This document shows, piece after piece, positions 51,698 through 61,721 of a stretch of DNA of 64,000 nt. The translations under genes and the position numbers were made by a program. The number at the start of each line of letters is the position of its first letter. Position 1 is the first letter of the stretch. Below the pieces are notes generated by a model. The model saw only the letters and a program-made list of their open reading frames with translations. It did not search any database and was not told where the DNA came from. The stretch is from an uncultured Alphaproteobacteria bacterium. Its GTDB lineage: Bacteria > Pseudomonadota > Alphaproteobacteria > Puniceispirillales > Puniceispirillaceae. The DNA lies in contig CAJWVJ010000002.1 of assembly GCA_913048595.1 (NCBI GenBank), forward strand, positions 1 to 64,000. Direction: 5' to 3'.

Positions 51698-53322
51698 TGT
51701 GAGCCCATCCCGTGGACAGTGCCCTCTGCCAGTGTGGTACCGTCAGGCTTTTCGATATTGATTTCGTGGCTGGCGATATTTCCGGTGGATGCAGCCGCGC
51801 TGTCGTCCCCGCCGATGGCGAAGTTGGACAGATAGGCATCGCTTCGCAGCACAATGGATCCGGGCAGGCTGCCGCCGCCCTGGTTGGTCATGGTGACGCT
51901 GCTCACGCCATCGCTGGTCCAGTCGATCTGGTTGTACATGGCATCGTCACCAACCTGCGCGCCCGTCTGGCTCATCCCGTAGGGCTGAAGCGATGCCGCG
52001 CTGTCGTATTCGGCGCGGGTCTGGGCAAAACCGATCAGCTGCTGGCCGTTGGCCTCGGTGACGATGCTGTTGCTAAGCGGGCTGGACGCGCTGTAATCGA
52101 TGGTCACATCCATCTAGAAGGCGATGTTTGTGTCGACCGAGCCGTCGCCGCTGTAATCAAGCGTCGTACTGCCGTTCGAAATCACCGTCTTGATGGTGCC
52201 GTTGGCGAAATTCCAGGTGTTGGTGACGTCGTAGCTGCCGCCGCATCCGGACGCGCCGCTGTTCACGCAGGCGATGGCCACATCATTGGCCTGATAGACC
52301 GCCGATCCGGTCAACCCGCCATTGCGAAGCTGGTCGATGTTGGTATCGCCGAGATATTGCGCCCCGCCGCCAAACAGGGCGGCCGCGCCCGCGCCCAGAT
52401 TGATGCCGGCAATATCCATGTCGTCCGAGCCGGCTTCGCCTTAGGTGACAGCCGTGGACAGGGCGGTGAAGACCGCTTCGAGAATTTCGGTGTCATTGGT
52501 GACGGTGGCGTCGCCGGCCGTGGCGCTGGCGATGCTGGCGCCAAGGTCGCTGTTGACGACAATCTGGTCCGGAATCCCGTCATCATCCGAGTCGATGGCG
52601 GGCACAACCTCCAGGCTGTCCACCCCGAGGGCTACGGCAATCTCGGTTGCCGCATCCTCGCCGGTGCTGGCCTCGATGGCCTCGATGGCTTCAGGCGTGG
52701 CCGGTTCGGGCGTCGCCGGCGGCTGGTCGGGAAGAATGGTGGTAGCAAAATTCGGGCGGGTCAGATCAACGCTGCCAAAGCTGTTGGTGACTTTCACCGC
52801 GCCAAGCGAGGCGCCGAAATTATTTGGTCCCGGCCCGACCAGGACCACCTGGCTGGCGCCGTCCTCATCGACAATCCCGGCAACCTGCGTGCCGCGGATG
52901 CTGAGGCTGGCTGTGGGAAGTGTGACCTTCATCGCCTTCGGGCTGGATTTCGCCAGCTTGCCCGAGACAAAGCGAAACGCGCCCCTGGTGATGTTGGTGG
53001 TCATCGACCCGGTCTGCGAGGCCGGGTCGTAAACGAATTCATCTATGACCAGGCGGGCGCCGCTGCCAAGCGTGAAGACGGTTTCGTCAACAAGCATGAT
53101 CTGCATCCGGCCCCCTGACGCGACCTCGATTTCATCGCCAAGGAAGATTTTCGTACCAGAGAAAAGCTGGCCGACGCTGGCTTCACCCTCGACGGCCGAG
53201 ACCCGCACGACATCCCCACGAAGGGCTGCCGCGACACCAATGAATTCCGCCGCCGCCAATCCGGCGAAACCCGCCAGTGCAGCCCAGACACAGACCCCGC
53301 CCACAACAGAGACAACACGCAT
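51694..53322 (-). pseudogene. FecR-domain exported protein, followed in the same frame by two coding segments beyond TAA (52443-52441) and TAG (52116-52114)
   Basis: ORFs 52441..53403, 52114..52419 and 51694..52113 are in one frame. Signal peptide and FecR domain are only in the first. Could also be three short genes or readthrough. Confidence 0.6.
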
Positions 53323-53422
53323 GAAACAAACCCGCGCAACCAGAAAACGGCCGCAAATCTCACATGGTTGAAATCTGCGGTCACGGAATGTTTGATAGAT
53401 CAATTAATTTTTTTGAATTTGC

Positions 53423-54634
53423 CTACATGCAACTGAAAACTGTCTCGCGCCCCGGTATCGGATGGCGGGGAATCAGCAGGGCCAGCACAAGCGAGGCACC
53501 GGCCAGAAGCGCGGCCAGAACGAAGACCGACGCTTGCGAGGTTACCCACAGATAGCCGAGCGCTGCCGGCAGCACGACGGCGGCAATATGATTGATGGTG
53601 AAGGCCACCGCCGCCGTCGGGGCGATGTCGGCCGGATCGGCGATCTTCTGGAAATAGGTCTTCTGCGCGAAGGCCAGCGCGAAAAACAGATGATCGATGA
53701 CATAGAGCGCCGCTGCCATTGCCGCGCCCCATCCGAACCAGTAGATGCCGCCATAGGCGATGAACACGCCGATCAGGCCCGCATATTCGAAGGCAAGCGA
53801 CCATTTCTCGCCAATCCGGTTGATCATCCAGCCCATCATCGGCGCGAACAGGATGTTGGCGGCGTAGTTGATTAGGAACAGGAAGGTCAGCTCGTGTACG
53901 GCCAAGCCGAAATGCTCGACCATCATGAAGGCGGCAAACACCATGAAAATCTGCCGCCGCGCGCCAGACATGAACTGCAGCGTGTAATAGAGCCAGTAGC
54001 GGCGTCGCAGGATCAGCCTGTTATGCTGCGGTGTGTCCATCGGGAAGGCGGGATAGGCAAGCCAGCAATAGACGGCGATGGCAACGGTGATGCCGCCGCC
54101 GGCCATATAGACGGCGTCATAGCCCAACCCGCCCCATTTGAAGATGACGGCGATCAGCCCGTAGGCCAGAAGCGAGGATGCCGATCCCGCCGCCACTAGC
54201 CAGCCGATGACTTGTGGCGCGCGTTTCTTGTCGATCCATTGAAGCTGCAGCGACTGGTTGACCGTTTCGTAATAGTGAAAGCCGATGGAGCCGATCAGGG
54301 TCGTGATCAGCAGCCCGGCAAAGCTGGGGAAGAGGGACGTCACCGCGACGGCGGCGCCGAGCGCGACAAGCGCCAGCAGCGCCAGCGTCTGCTCGCGCAT
54401 TACAACAAGCACAAGGATGACCCCGACAGCGAAGAATCCCGGGATTTCGCGGACGGTCTGAAGCCAGCCGATCTCGATGCCGGAGAAGTGCGCGACCTCG
54501 ACCGTGAAATTGTTCAGCAGCGCAAGCCAGGTCGAAAACCCGAGCGGCATCGCGAAGGCCATCAGGAACAGCAGCCCGACAGGGCTGCGGCGCCGGGCAA
54601 GGGCCTCGCGGAAGGTGGCGACAAGAACGGTCAT
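53423..54634 (-). CDS. MFS transporter
   Basis: ~12 hydrophobic segments; MFS-like organisation; start MTVLVATFREAL. Confidence 0.75.
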   Translation of the reverse strand: MTVLVATFREALARRRSPVGLLFLMAFAMPLGFSTWLALLNNFTVEVAHFSGIEIGWLQTVREIPGFFAVGVILVLVVMREQTLALLALVALGAAVAVTSLFPSFAGLLITTLIGSIGFHYYETVNQSLQLQWIDKKRAPQVIGWLVAAGSASSLLAYGLIAVIFKWGGLGYDAVYMAGGGITVAIAVYCWLAYPAFPMDTPQHNRLILRRRYWLYYTLQFMSGARRQIFMVFAAFMMVEHFGLAVHELTFLFLINYAANILFAPMMGWMINRIGEKWSLAFEYAGLIGVFIAYGGIYWFGWGAAMAAALYVIDHLFFALAFAQKTYFQKIADPADIAPTAAVAFTINHIAAVVLPAALGYLWVTSQASVFVLAALLAGASLVLALLIPRHPIPGRETVFSCM

Positions 54635-54818
54635 GCGGCGTGGGGTCCCGATGCAGGTGAGGCCGCACCTTACACCGCTTTGCCGGCAACCGCCATTTCG
54701 GAACAGTGGCGGTGATGAAGCCGATCGCCGCATGTTCGGTATTCCGTGGCAGTTGATTTTGCTTCTATCCCGACAAAAGCCCTGTATTCTTTCGATAACA
54801 AGACAGCAGGATCCGCCC

Positions 54819-56387
54819 ATGACCACGCAGACCCGCCCGAATTTTTTGTTCATCATGACCGACCAGCTTCGCAGCGACTGGCTTGGCTGTGCCGGCCATC
54901 CGGTGGTGAAAACCCCCCATATCGACGCGCTTGCGGCCGTCGGGATACGGTTCAGGAATTTTCAGGCCACATCGCCTGTGTGCATGCCGAACCGGGCCTC
55001 GTTCATGACCGGGCGTTACCCGTCCACCCACGGGCTTCGCTACAATGGCTGCCTCTTGCCGCTGGACACGAATTGCTTCACCGACGTGCTGCGGGCGGGC
55101 GGCTATCGCACCGCGTCGATCGGCAAGAGCCATCTTCAGCCCTTTACCGTCGACGCGCCGCTTCGCGACGCCGATACGACCAAGAGGCTTGTCGCCGAGG
55201 CGCGCCGCCCGGTGGACGGCAATTACAGCCAGGAACAGCCATCCTCCTATCAGGGGGACACGCCTTTCGCCTTCGATCTTCCCTATTACGGGTTCGACCA
55301 TGTCGATATGGTGACCGGGCATGGCGACAGATGCGGCGGCCACTATCGGCAATGGTTCCGGCAGAACTGCCCCGACTGGGAAGCCATGCAGGACCCGGCC
55401 AACGAGCTGGCGCATGACTACACCTGCCCGCAGGCCTGCCGTACGCCGGTGCCCGAGGAATTCTACCCCACTCGCTATGTCGGCATGCAGGCGGCGGAGT
55501 GGATCGGCGGCCAGGCAGGCTCCGATGATCCCTTCTTCGCCTATGTCTCGTTTCCCGACCCGCACCATCCTTTCAATCCACCGGGAAAATACTGGGACAT
55601 GTACCATCCCGACCAGTTCGAGGTTTCGCTTCCCTATGAGGCGCACCAGAACCCGCCGCCGCCCCTTCGCTGGATGCACGAGCAATGGCAGGAAGGCGCC
55701 AAGGCGCGGAGCAAGACCACAGCGCGCCGTGTTGACGAGCAGCATCTTCGCGAGGCGATGGCGCTGACGGCCGGCATGATCACGATGATCGATGACGAGA
55801 TCGGGCGGCTTATTGAAGTGCTTAGGGATACAGGCCAGTTTGAAAACACCGTGATCTGCTTCAATTCGGACCATGGAGATTATCTGGGTGACTACTCGCT
55901 CCTTCTGAAAGGTGCCTTGCCGTTCCGGTCGATCACCGATGTGCCGATGATCTGGTCCGACCCGGCCTCGCGGCAAGGGCGCGAGACAGAGGCGCTGGCC
56001 ACGACCATCGATCTGCCGGCCACCATCCTCGACCGGGCCGGATTCGCTCCCTATAACGGTATGCAGGGAACAAGCTTCCTGCCGGTGATCGAGGGCGCGG
56101 ACAGGCATCACGACGCGGTGCTGTGCGAATTCAACGATCTTGGGGCAAGGCTGGGGTTTGAACGGCCGGCGCGGGTGCGCAGCATCCGCACGGCACGCTG
56201 GCGCTTCACCCTGTATCAGGGCGAGTCGTGGGGCGAGCTCTATGATCTCGCCGCCGATCCGCGTGAGACGCATAATCTGTGGGACAGCCCCGATCACAGC
56301 GAGGTAAGGGCGGAGCTGGCGCTGGAGCTGGCCCATATGCTGGCCGGTCAGATGGATGAAAGCCCGATTTCACGCCTGATGGCGTGA
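54819..56387 (+). CDS. Type I sulfatase (formylglycine-dependent)
   Basis: NFLFIMTDQLRSDWLGCAGHPVVKTPHIDALA; CMPNRASFMTGRYP (C-x-P-x-R at 54981). Confidence 0.9.
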   Translation: MTTQTRPNFLFIMTDQLRSDWLGCAGHPVVKTPHIDALAAVGIRFRNFQATSPVCMPNRASFMTGRYPSTHGLRYNGCLLPLDTNCFTDVLRAGGYRTASIGKSHLQPFTVDAPLRDADTTKRLVAEARRPVDGNYSQEQPSSYQGDTPFAFDLPYYGFDHVDMVTGHGDRCGGHYRQWFRQNCPDWEAMQDPANELAHDYTCPQACRTPVPEEFYPTRYVGMQAAEWIGGQAGSDDPFFAYVSFPDPHHPFNPPGKYWDMYHPDQFEVSLPYEAHQNPPPPLRWMHEQWQEGAKARSKTTARRVDEQHLREAMALTAGMITMIDDEIGRLIEVLRDTGQFENTVICFNSDHGDYLGDYSLLLKGALPFRSITDVPMIWSDPASRQGRETEALATTIDLPATILDRAGFAPYNGMQGTSFLPVIEGADRHHDAVLCEFNDLGARLGFERPARVRSIRTARWRFTLYQGESWGELYDLAADPRETHNLWDSPDHSEVRAELALELAHMLAGQMDESPISRLMA

Positions 56388-56405
56388 CCGCCCCGCATCG
56401 CCGGT

Positions 56406-58037
56406 TCAACCGCCCCGCTGACGCGGCATCAGCACAAAATCCCATGGCGATGGCACTTCGCCAAGCGGCACCTCGATGATGCTTGGACCGTCATAAAGCA
56501 GGGCTGTCTCGATGGCGCCGCGAAGCTGGTTCGGGCTTGTCGCCAGCAGGCCTTGCGCCCCGAAGGATTCGGCAAGCGAGATGAAGTCCGGACTGCTGAG
56601 GTCCGAGGCGATCAGCCGCGAATCATAATTGTCCATCTGCAGGCGGCGGACATTGCCGAAGGCGTGATCATTGAAGATCACGGTGGTCAGCGGGATGTTG
56701 TGATGCACCGCCGTGGCCAGTTCGCTGATGGTGAACAGGGCGCCGCCATCGCCGCTGATCGACAGCACCGGCACATCGCGGCGGGCATGCGCAACGCCAA
56801 GCGCCGTCGCGAACCCGTAGCCAAGCGTTCCCTGATAGCCGGTCGAGATGAAACTCCGCGGATGAAAGCTCGGGAAGGCGAAGCGCGAGACATAGCCTGT
56901 CTGGGTCAGTTCGTCGACAAAGATTCCGTCACGCGGCAGCGCATCGCGGATGGCGCCAAGCCATTCCAGCTGCGGGCCGAGACGTTCCGTATATTCGGCC
57001 TGGCGGCGCGCCTTGGCATCGGCGACACGCGCCGCCCAGTCGTGATTGGGGTCGGCTGTCTGATCAAGCGCCCTGATCAGCATCGGCAGGGCATCCGAAA
57101 GCCTGGCATGGATGCCGACATCGACCGGCGCGCTTCTGCCGATCTGGTTCTTGTCGATGTCGATATGGATGATCTTCATATCCGCGTCATGGCCCCACGA
57201 CATCACCTGGCTCTGTAGGCGTGTGCCAAGTCCGATGACAAGGTCGGTGTCCGGCCACAGGCTGTGCGCCACCGGCATGCCGATGGAGTTCGGGTCGTCC
57301 GAGGGGATGACGCCATGGCCGGTGCGAAAGGCGACCGCCGGTGCGCCGATCCGCGCGGCAAGCTGGCGGACAAGGCCGGAATCATCCTGGGCGCCGCCGC
57401 CGACCACGATCATCGGGGCCCGCGCGGCCGCGATCATCGACGCGGCCCGCTCGATGGCGTCGCTGTCGACGACCGGGGCAGGCCGTCCCGGCGGTGCCAG
57501 ATCACCGATCTCGGCCGTCACCGCCTGGGTCCAGAGATTCACGGCGATTTCCAGCCCGACCGGCTGTGGTCGTCCCGAGACCAGCGAGGTGAAGGCCTCG
57601 ACCATATGGCGGGCGGCATCCTCGCCACCGGTGACACGGTGGCTTGTCTTGGTCAGCCGTTCCAGAATTCCGATCTGGTCGGGTATTTCGTGAAGAAGGC
57701 CATGGCCCTTGCCCTGCGCGCCTGTCGGGATCTGCCCGACAAGCGCCAGCACCGGCGCGTTCAGCGCATAGGCGGTGGAAAGGGCGGCGGTGGTGTTGAG
57801 AAAGCCAGGTCCCGGCACAACGCAATAGGCCTGCGGCTCGCCGGTGGCCAGCGCGGCCCCGGTGGCCATATAGGCGGCGCCCTGTTCATGGCGGGTCTGG
57901 ATCGGGGTGATGGCGTCCGTATGGTCAAAAAGCGCGTTGAAAAAATGGTCATTCTGGACGCCAGGCAGGCAGTAGAGCTGGGTGATGCCATTGGTAATCA
58001 GGGTCTCTACGGCAAGCTCGGCGATGGTCGTTGTCAT
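56406..58037 (-). CDS. Thiamine-pyrophosphate enzyme, acetolactate synthase large-subunit-like
   Basis: RHEQGAAYMATGAA, SGDGGALFTISELATAVHHNIPLTTVIFND. Confidence 0.85.
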   Translation of the reverse strand: MTTTIAELAVETLITNGITQLYCLPGVQNDHFFNALFDHTDAITPIQTRHEQGAAYMATGAALATGEPQAYCVVPGPGFLNTTAALSTAYALNAPVLALVGQIPTGAQGKGHGLLHEIPDQIGILERLTKTSHRVTGGEDAARHMVEAFTSLVSGRPQPVGLEIAVNLWTQAVTAEIGDLAPPGRPAPVVDSDAIERAASMIAAARAPMIVVGGGAQDDSGLVRQLAARIGAPAVAFRTGHGVIPSDDPNSIGMPVAHSLWPDTDLVIGLGTRLQSQVMSWGHDADMKIIHIDIDKNQIGRSAPVDVGIHARLSDALPMLIRALDQTADPNHDWAARVADAKARRQAEYTERLGPQLEWLGAIRDALPRDGIFVDELTQTGYVSRFAFPSFHPRSFISTGYQGTLGYGFATALGVAHARRDVPVLSISGDGGALFTISELATAVHHNIPLTTVIFNDHAFGNVRRLQMDNYDSRLIASDLSSPDFISLAESFGAQGLLATSPNQLRGAIETALLYDGPSIIEVPLGEVPSPWDFVLMPRQRGG

Positions 58038-58165
58038 GTGATGGTCCGTTTAGGTCTGCGCGCGCCGTCACGGCGGCGGGTTGTCGCATCAGGCTGAGCC
58101 GATGCGCCCGGGCTGTCAATCTCCGGGGTATGGTGTCTGCCACACAATTCTGACAGCACACCTGG

Positions 58166-59596
58166 CTAGCTGGCAAAAGCGCGAACCGCAGCCGCGGCCC
58201 CGTGCGACGTAAGGGCGTCATGGGCGGACCTGATGGCGGCGACCAGATCGCGATGGTTGGCCAGATCGGCACCGAAGACCGAATCCATCGCCAGAAAGGC
58301 AGCGACCGGGTCCGCGGCCGCGGCGGCAGCGCGCAATTCATCTGCCAGCGGGTCGCGTACATCGATGGCGGTGCCAGCCTCGTCGATCCCGCCGGCATAA
58401 CGCATCCACCCGGCGATCGCCAGGCACAGCCCGGCCGGGAGTCGCCCCGCCGCCAGATTGTCGCGCACCGTGCCGAGTATCCGTTGCGGCAGCTTCTGGC
58501 TGCCATCCATGGCGATCTGCCAGGTGCGGTGGCGGATGGCCGGATTGCGGTAGCGGGTCAGAAGCGCCGCGCAATAGGCCGGCAGATTCTCGCCCTGCGG
58601 GACCGGAATGGTCGGCAGGATTTCGCGGTGCCAGAGACGCTCGCACAGTGCCGCGAAGGGCGCGTCGGCCACCGCCTCGGAAACGGTTTCATGCCCGGCC
58701 AGATAGCCAAGATAGGCAAGGGTGGAATGGGTGCCGTTCAGGCAGCGAAGCTTCATCAGTTCATGCGGCTCGACATCCGTGACCATCTGCGCGCCGGCCG
58801 CCTCCCAGGCCGGACGGCCCTGCGGAAACTGATCCTCGATCACCCATTGCCGGAAAGGTTCATGGACAACCATCGCCGGGTCACTGACGCCTTCGGATGC
58901 GGCAAGGGCGGCGATATCGTCCGGCGTGGTCGCCGGGGTGATCCGGTCAACCATGCAGGCCGGGAAGGCGACCTGATCCGCGATCCGGTCGGCAAGCGCC
59001 GGCGCGCGCCGCGCCGCGTAGTCCAGAACCACCTGCCGCACAACCCGGCCATTCGCCGGCAGGTTATCGCAGCTCAGCACGGTGAAGGGCGGCAGGCCGC
59101 TGGCGAAACGGCGTTCAAGCCCGGCCACAAGAAAGCCGATGGCCGAACGCGGGGCCTGCGGATGTGCCAGATCATGCTGAATGTCGGGGTGGTCGGCTTG
59201 CAGCCTGCCGCTTCGCGGGTTGTGGCAATAGCCTTTTTCGGTGACCGTCAGCGTGACGATGCGGGTCTCGGGCGCGGCCATGGCGGCGATGACGGCCTGC
59301 GGGTCCTCCGGCGCGACAAGCACGGCGCGGATCGATCCGATCTGCCGCGCGACATCACCTTCCGGCCCGCGTTCCACTGCCATGTAGGCGCCGTCCTGCG
59401 GGGCCAGCGCGTCGCGTGCCCGCGGGCTCTGCAGGCTGACAGCCGTGATTCCCCAGTCGCCGCCGGCGGCCATCATGGCCTCGTCCACATAGGGCGCGAT
59501 GAAAGCCCGGAAAAACGCGCCCGGTCCGAGATGCAGGATTCCCGGGGCCGGGGCGGCTGTGTCACGGGTCAGGCGGGGTGTGGTCGTCATCGGCAA
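58166..59596 (-). CDS. Mannitol dehydrogenase family (fructuronate reductase-like)
   Basis: ILHLGPGAFFRAFIAPYVDEAM; MKLRCLNGTHSTLAYLGYLAG; adjacent to uxaC. Confidence 0.88.
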   Translation of the reverse strand: MPMTTTPRLTRDTAAPAPGILHLGPGAFFRAFIAPYVDEAMMAAGGDWGITAVSLQSPRARDALAPQDGAYMAVERGPEGDVARQIGSIRAVLVAPEDPQAVIAAMAAPETRIVTLTVTEKGYCHNPRSGRLQADHPDIQHDLAHPQAPRSAIGFLVAGLERRFASGLPPFTVLSCDNLPANGRVVRQVVLDYAARRAPALADRIADQVAFPACMVDRITPATTPDDIAALAASEGVSDPAMVVHEPFRQWVIEDQFPQGRPAWEAAGAQMVTDVEPHELMKLRCLNGTHSTLAYLGYLAGHETVSEAVADAPFAALCERLWHREILPTIPVPQGENLPAYCAALLTRYRNPAIRHRTWQIAMDGSQKLPQRILGTVRDNLAAGRLPAGLCLAIAGWMRYAGGIDEAGTAIDVRDPLADELRAAAAAADPVAAFLAMDSVFGADLANHRDLVAAIRSAHDALTSHGAAAAVRAFAS

Positions 59597-59601
59597 TCCG
59601 C

Positions 59602-61008
59602 CTACAGCCTGTAGGCGCGTTTCGCGAGCCCGTAGGTCAGCTCGTGCGCCAAGTCGAAGGCTTCGGATTCGCGCAGCCTTCCGGTGCCGACAAGCTGGGC
59701 CAGATAGGCACAGTCGGACCGCCTTGCCACGTCATGGCGTGCCGGGATTGAACAGAAGGCGCGGGTATCATCATTGAACCCGGCGGTGTTGTAGAAGCCG
59801 CAGGTCTCTGTCACCGCCTCGCGGAATTTCCTGATGCCTTCGAAGGAATCGAAGAACCACCAGGGCGGGCCAAGGGTCAGCGCCGGATAGACCCCGGCAA
59901 GCGGGGCAAGTTCGCGCCCATAGGACGTCTCATCAAGGGTGAAGAGGATAATGGTAAGGTCGGGCTCTGTCCCCACGGCGTTGAGAAGAGGGGAAAGCGC
60001 CTCGACATAGTCGGTGCGGCCCGGGATATCGAATCCCATGTCGCGGCCATGGCGGGCGAATATTCCGGCATGGTGGTTGCGGCGCGATCCGGCATGTATC
60101 TGCATGACAAGCCCGTCATCAAGGCTCATCCGCGCCATTTCAGTCAGCATCTGGCCCCGGAACAGATCGGCCTCATCGGTACTGCAGCTGCCGGCAAGCG
60201 CCCTTGCATAGAGGGATGCCGCCTCATCGCGCGGCAGATCGGCCGTGTGCGCTGTCGCATGCCCGTGATCGGTGGCGGTGGCACCGAAGGTCCTGAAATA
60301 GGCCCGGCGGCTGCGATGCGCTGCCAGATAGCCTGCCCAGCTTGAAATATCCTCGCCGGTGATCGCGCCAAGCTGCGCGACATTGTCGGCAAACCCGGGA
60401 AAATCCGGATCGACCACGGCATCGGGGCGGTAGGTTGTGACAATGCGCCCGGTCCAGCCGCTGTCACGCAGCTGCTGGTGCCATGGCAACTCGTCGGTGG
60501 CGGCATCCGTCGTCGCAAGAACCTCGACATTGAACCGTTCAAACAGCGCGCGCGGCAGGAAATCCGGCTGTGCAAGGCAGGAATCGATATGATCATAGAT
60601 GCTGTCGGCCGTGTCCTCTGACAACACCTCGTCGAGGCCGAACAGATGCTCGAACGAATGGTCAAGCCACATGGCCGACGGGGTGCCGCGGAACAGGTGG
60701 TAGTGTCCGGCGAACCGGCGCCAGATCAGGCGCGGGTCGGTCTCCGTCTCGCCGCCATCGGTGCGCGGAATTCCGAGGTCGGTCAGCGTCACTCCCTGGC
60801 TTGCCAGCATCCGGAACACATAGTGATCGGGAATGACGATCAGTTCCGCCGGATTGGGAAAGCGTTTGTTTTCGGCAAACCAGCGTGGCTCGCAATGGCC
60901 ATGCGGGCTGATGATGGGAAGATCCCTGACGGAGTCATAAAAGGCGCGCGCCATGTCACGAAGACGCGTCTCTACGGGAAACAACCTGTCCGGATCTGTG
61001 AGGGGCAT
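59602..61008 (-). CDS. uxaC: Glucuronate isomerase
   Basis: LPIISPHGHCEPRWFAENKRFPNPAELIVIPDHYVFRML; AGSRRNHH. Confidence 0.93.
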   Translation of the reverse strand: MPLTDPDRLFPVETRLRDMARAFYDSVRDLPIISPHGHCEPRWFAENKRFPNPAELIVIPDHYVFRMLASQGVTLTDLGIPRTDGGETETDPRLIWRRFAGHYHLFRGTPSAMWLDHSFEHLFGLDEVLSEDTADSIYDHIDSCLAQPDFLPRALFERFNVEVLATTDAATDELPWHQQLRDSGWTGRIVTTYRPDAVVDPDFPGFADNVAQLGAITGEDISSWAGYLAAHRSRRAYFRTFGATATDHGHATAHTADLPRDEAASLYARALAGSCSTDEADLFRGQMLTEMARMSLDDGLVMQIHAGSRRNHHAGIFARHGRDMGFDIPGRTDYVEALSPLLNAVGTEPDLTIILFTLDETSYGRELAPLAGVYPALTLGPPWWFFDSFEGIRKFREAVTETCGFYNTAGFNDDTRAFCSIPARHDVARRSDCAYLAQLVGTGRLRESEAFDLAHELTYGLAKRAYRL

Positions 61009-61070
61009 CCTGCAATCTCCCGTCTGGCGCCTGCCAGATATCTTTATATAATCAAACGTTATAAAACATT

Positions 61071-61532
61071 TTATTCAATAGCATATATAGAAAGTCTTAC
61101 ACTTGACTTTAATCTTCCACCGACCCCCAGAAACAGTGTGTGGTTGACCCACTGATAGCCGGCATGGCCGGTTTCCAGCCGCGCATGGGTTCGCATGTAA
61201 TAGGACCCGGGATCGACATCCTCGCCGGCGGCGACACGGTCCAACACCTCCGGCGGGCCGTGACGATAGCCGAAATTGATGATCTCGATCACCGCGCCGT
61301 CATCCGTCTCAAAAGCGTAGCGCGTGTCGAGTTCGGCAAGCCCGCTGCCGAAGATCGTCTGCCAGTCGGCGCCGATATTCAGGATTTTGCCGGTAAAGGC
61401 GGGGCCGGTGACGCGGCCGCCGACAATCGGGATGATGCGGCGTTTGCCGCCGCGCCCGTCGCCCATTTCGCGGACCGGATCAAGGTCGATGTCGAAATCC
61501 GCCGCATGGCGCAGTCCCGGTTCCGGCAGCAT
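61071..61532 (-). CDS. DUF3237-family protein
   Basis: GGRVTGPAFTGKILNIGADWQTI...SYYMRTHARLETGHAGYQWVNHTLFLGVG. Confidence 0.8.
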   Translation of the reverse strand: MLPEPGLRHAADFDIDLDPVREMGDGRGGKRRIIPIVGGRVTGPAFTGKILNIGADWQTIFGSGLAELDTRYAFETDDGAVIEIINFGYRHGPPEVLDRVAAGEDVDPGSYYMRTHARLETGHAGYQWVNHTLFLGVGGRLKSSVRLSIYAIE

Positions 61533-61721
61533 CCGGTCTCTCCCGTAAAGAATCTCCTCAATGAAGCCTAGCTTTTTGGTCGCAGGTTACAAGAGCAGCA
61601 ATTCACCGCGTGCCTTCATTCTGATAACACTGGCAACATGGTCCGATGAGCCTTTCTTATGATGAGGATGGCTCCGCATGAAACATCGCAGCATAGCCGC
61701 CAGTCTGGGAGGAGTCGCGCC

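Noticed and set aside
51712-53118. 468-aa plus-strand ORF antisense to the FecR segments
   Set aside because: Translation is G/A/V-rich with no domain; the minus-strand FecR frame has signal peptide and domain features.
54765-56336. 523-aa minus-strand ORF over the sulfatase
   Set aside because: Antisense shadow of a conserved sulfatase; low-complexity H/R/G-rich translation without recognisable domain.
58202-59614. 470-aa plus-strand ORF over the mannitol dehydrogenase-family gene
   Set aside because: Antisense shadow ORF; protein composition typical of reverse-strand GC-rich reading.
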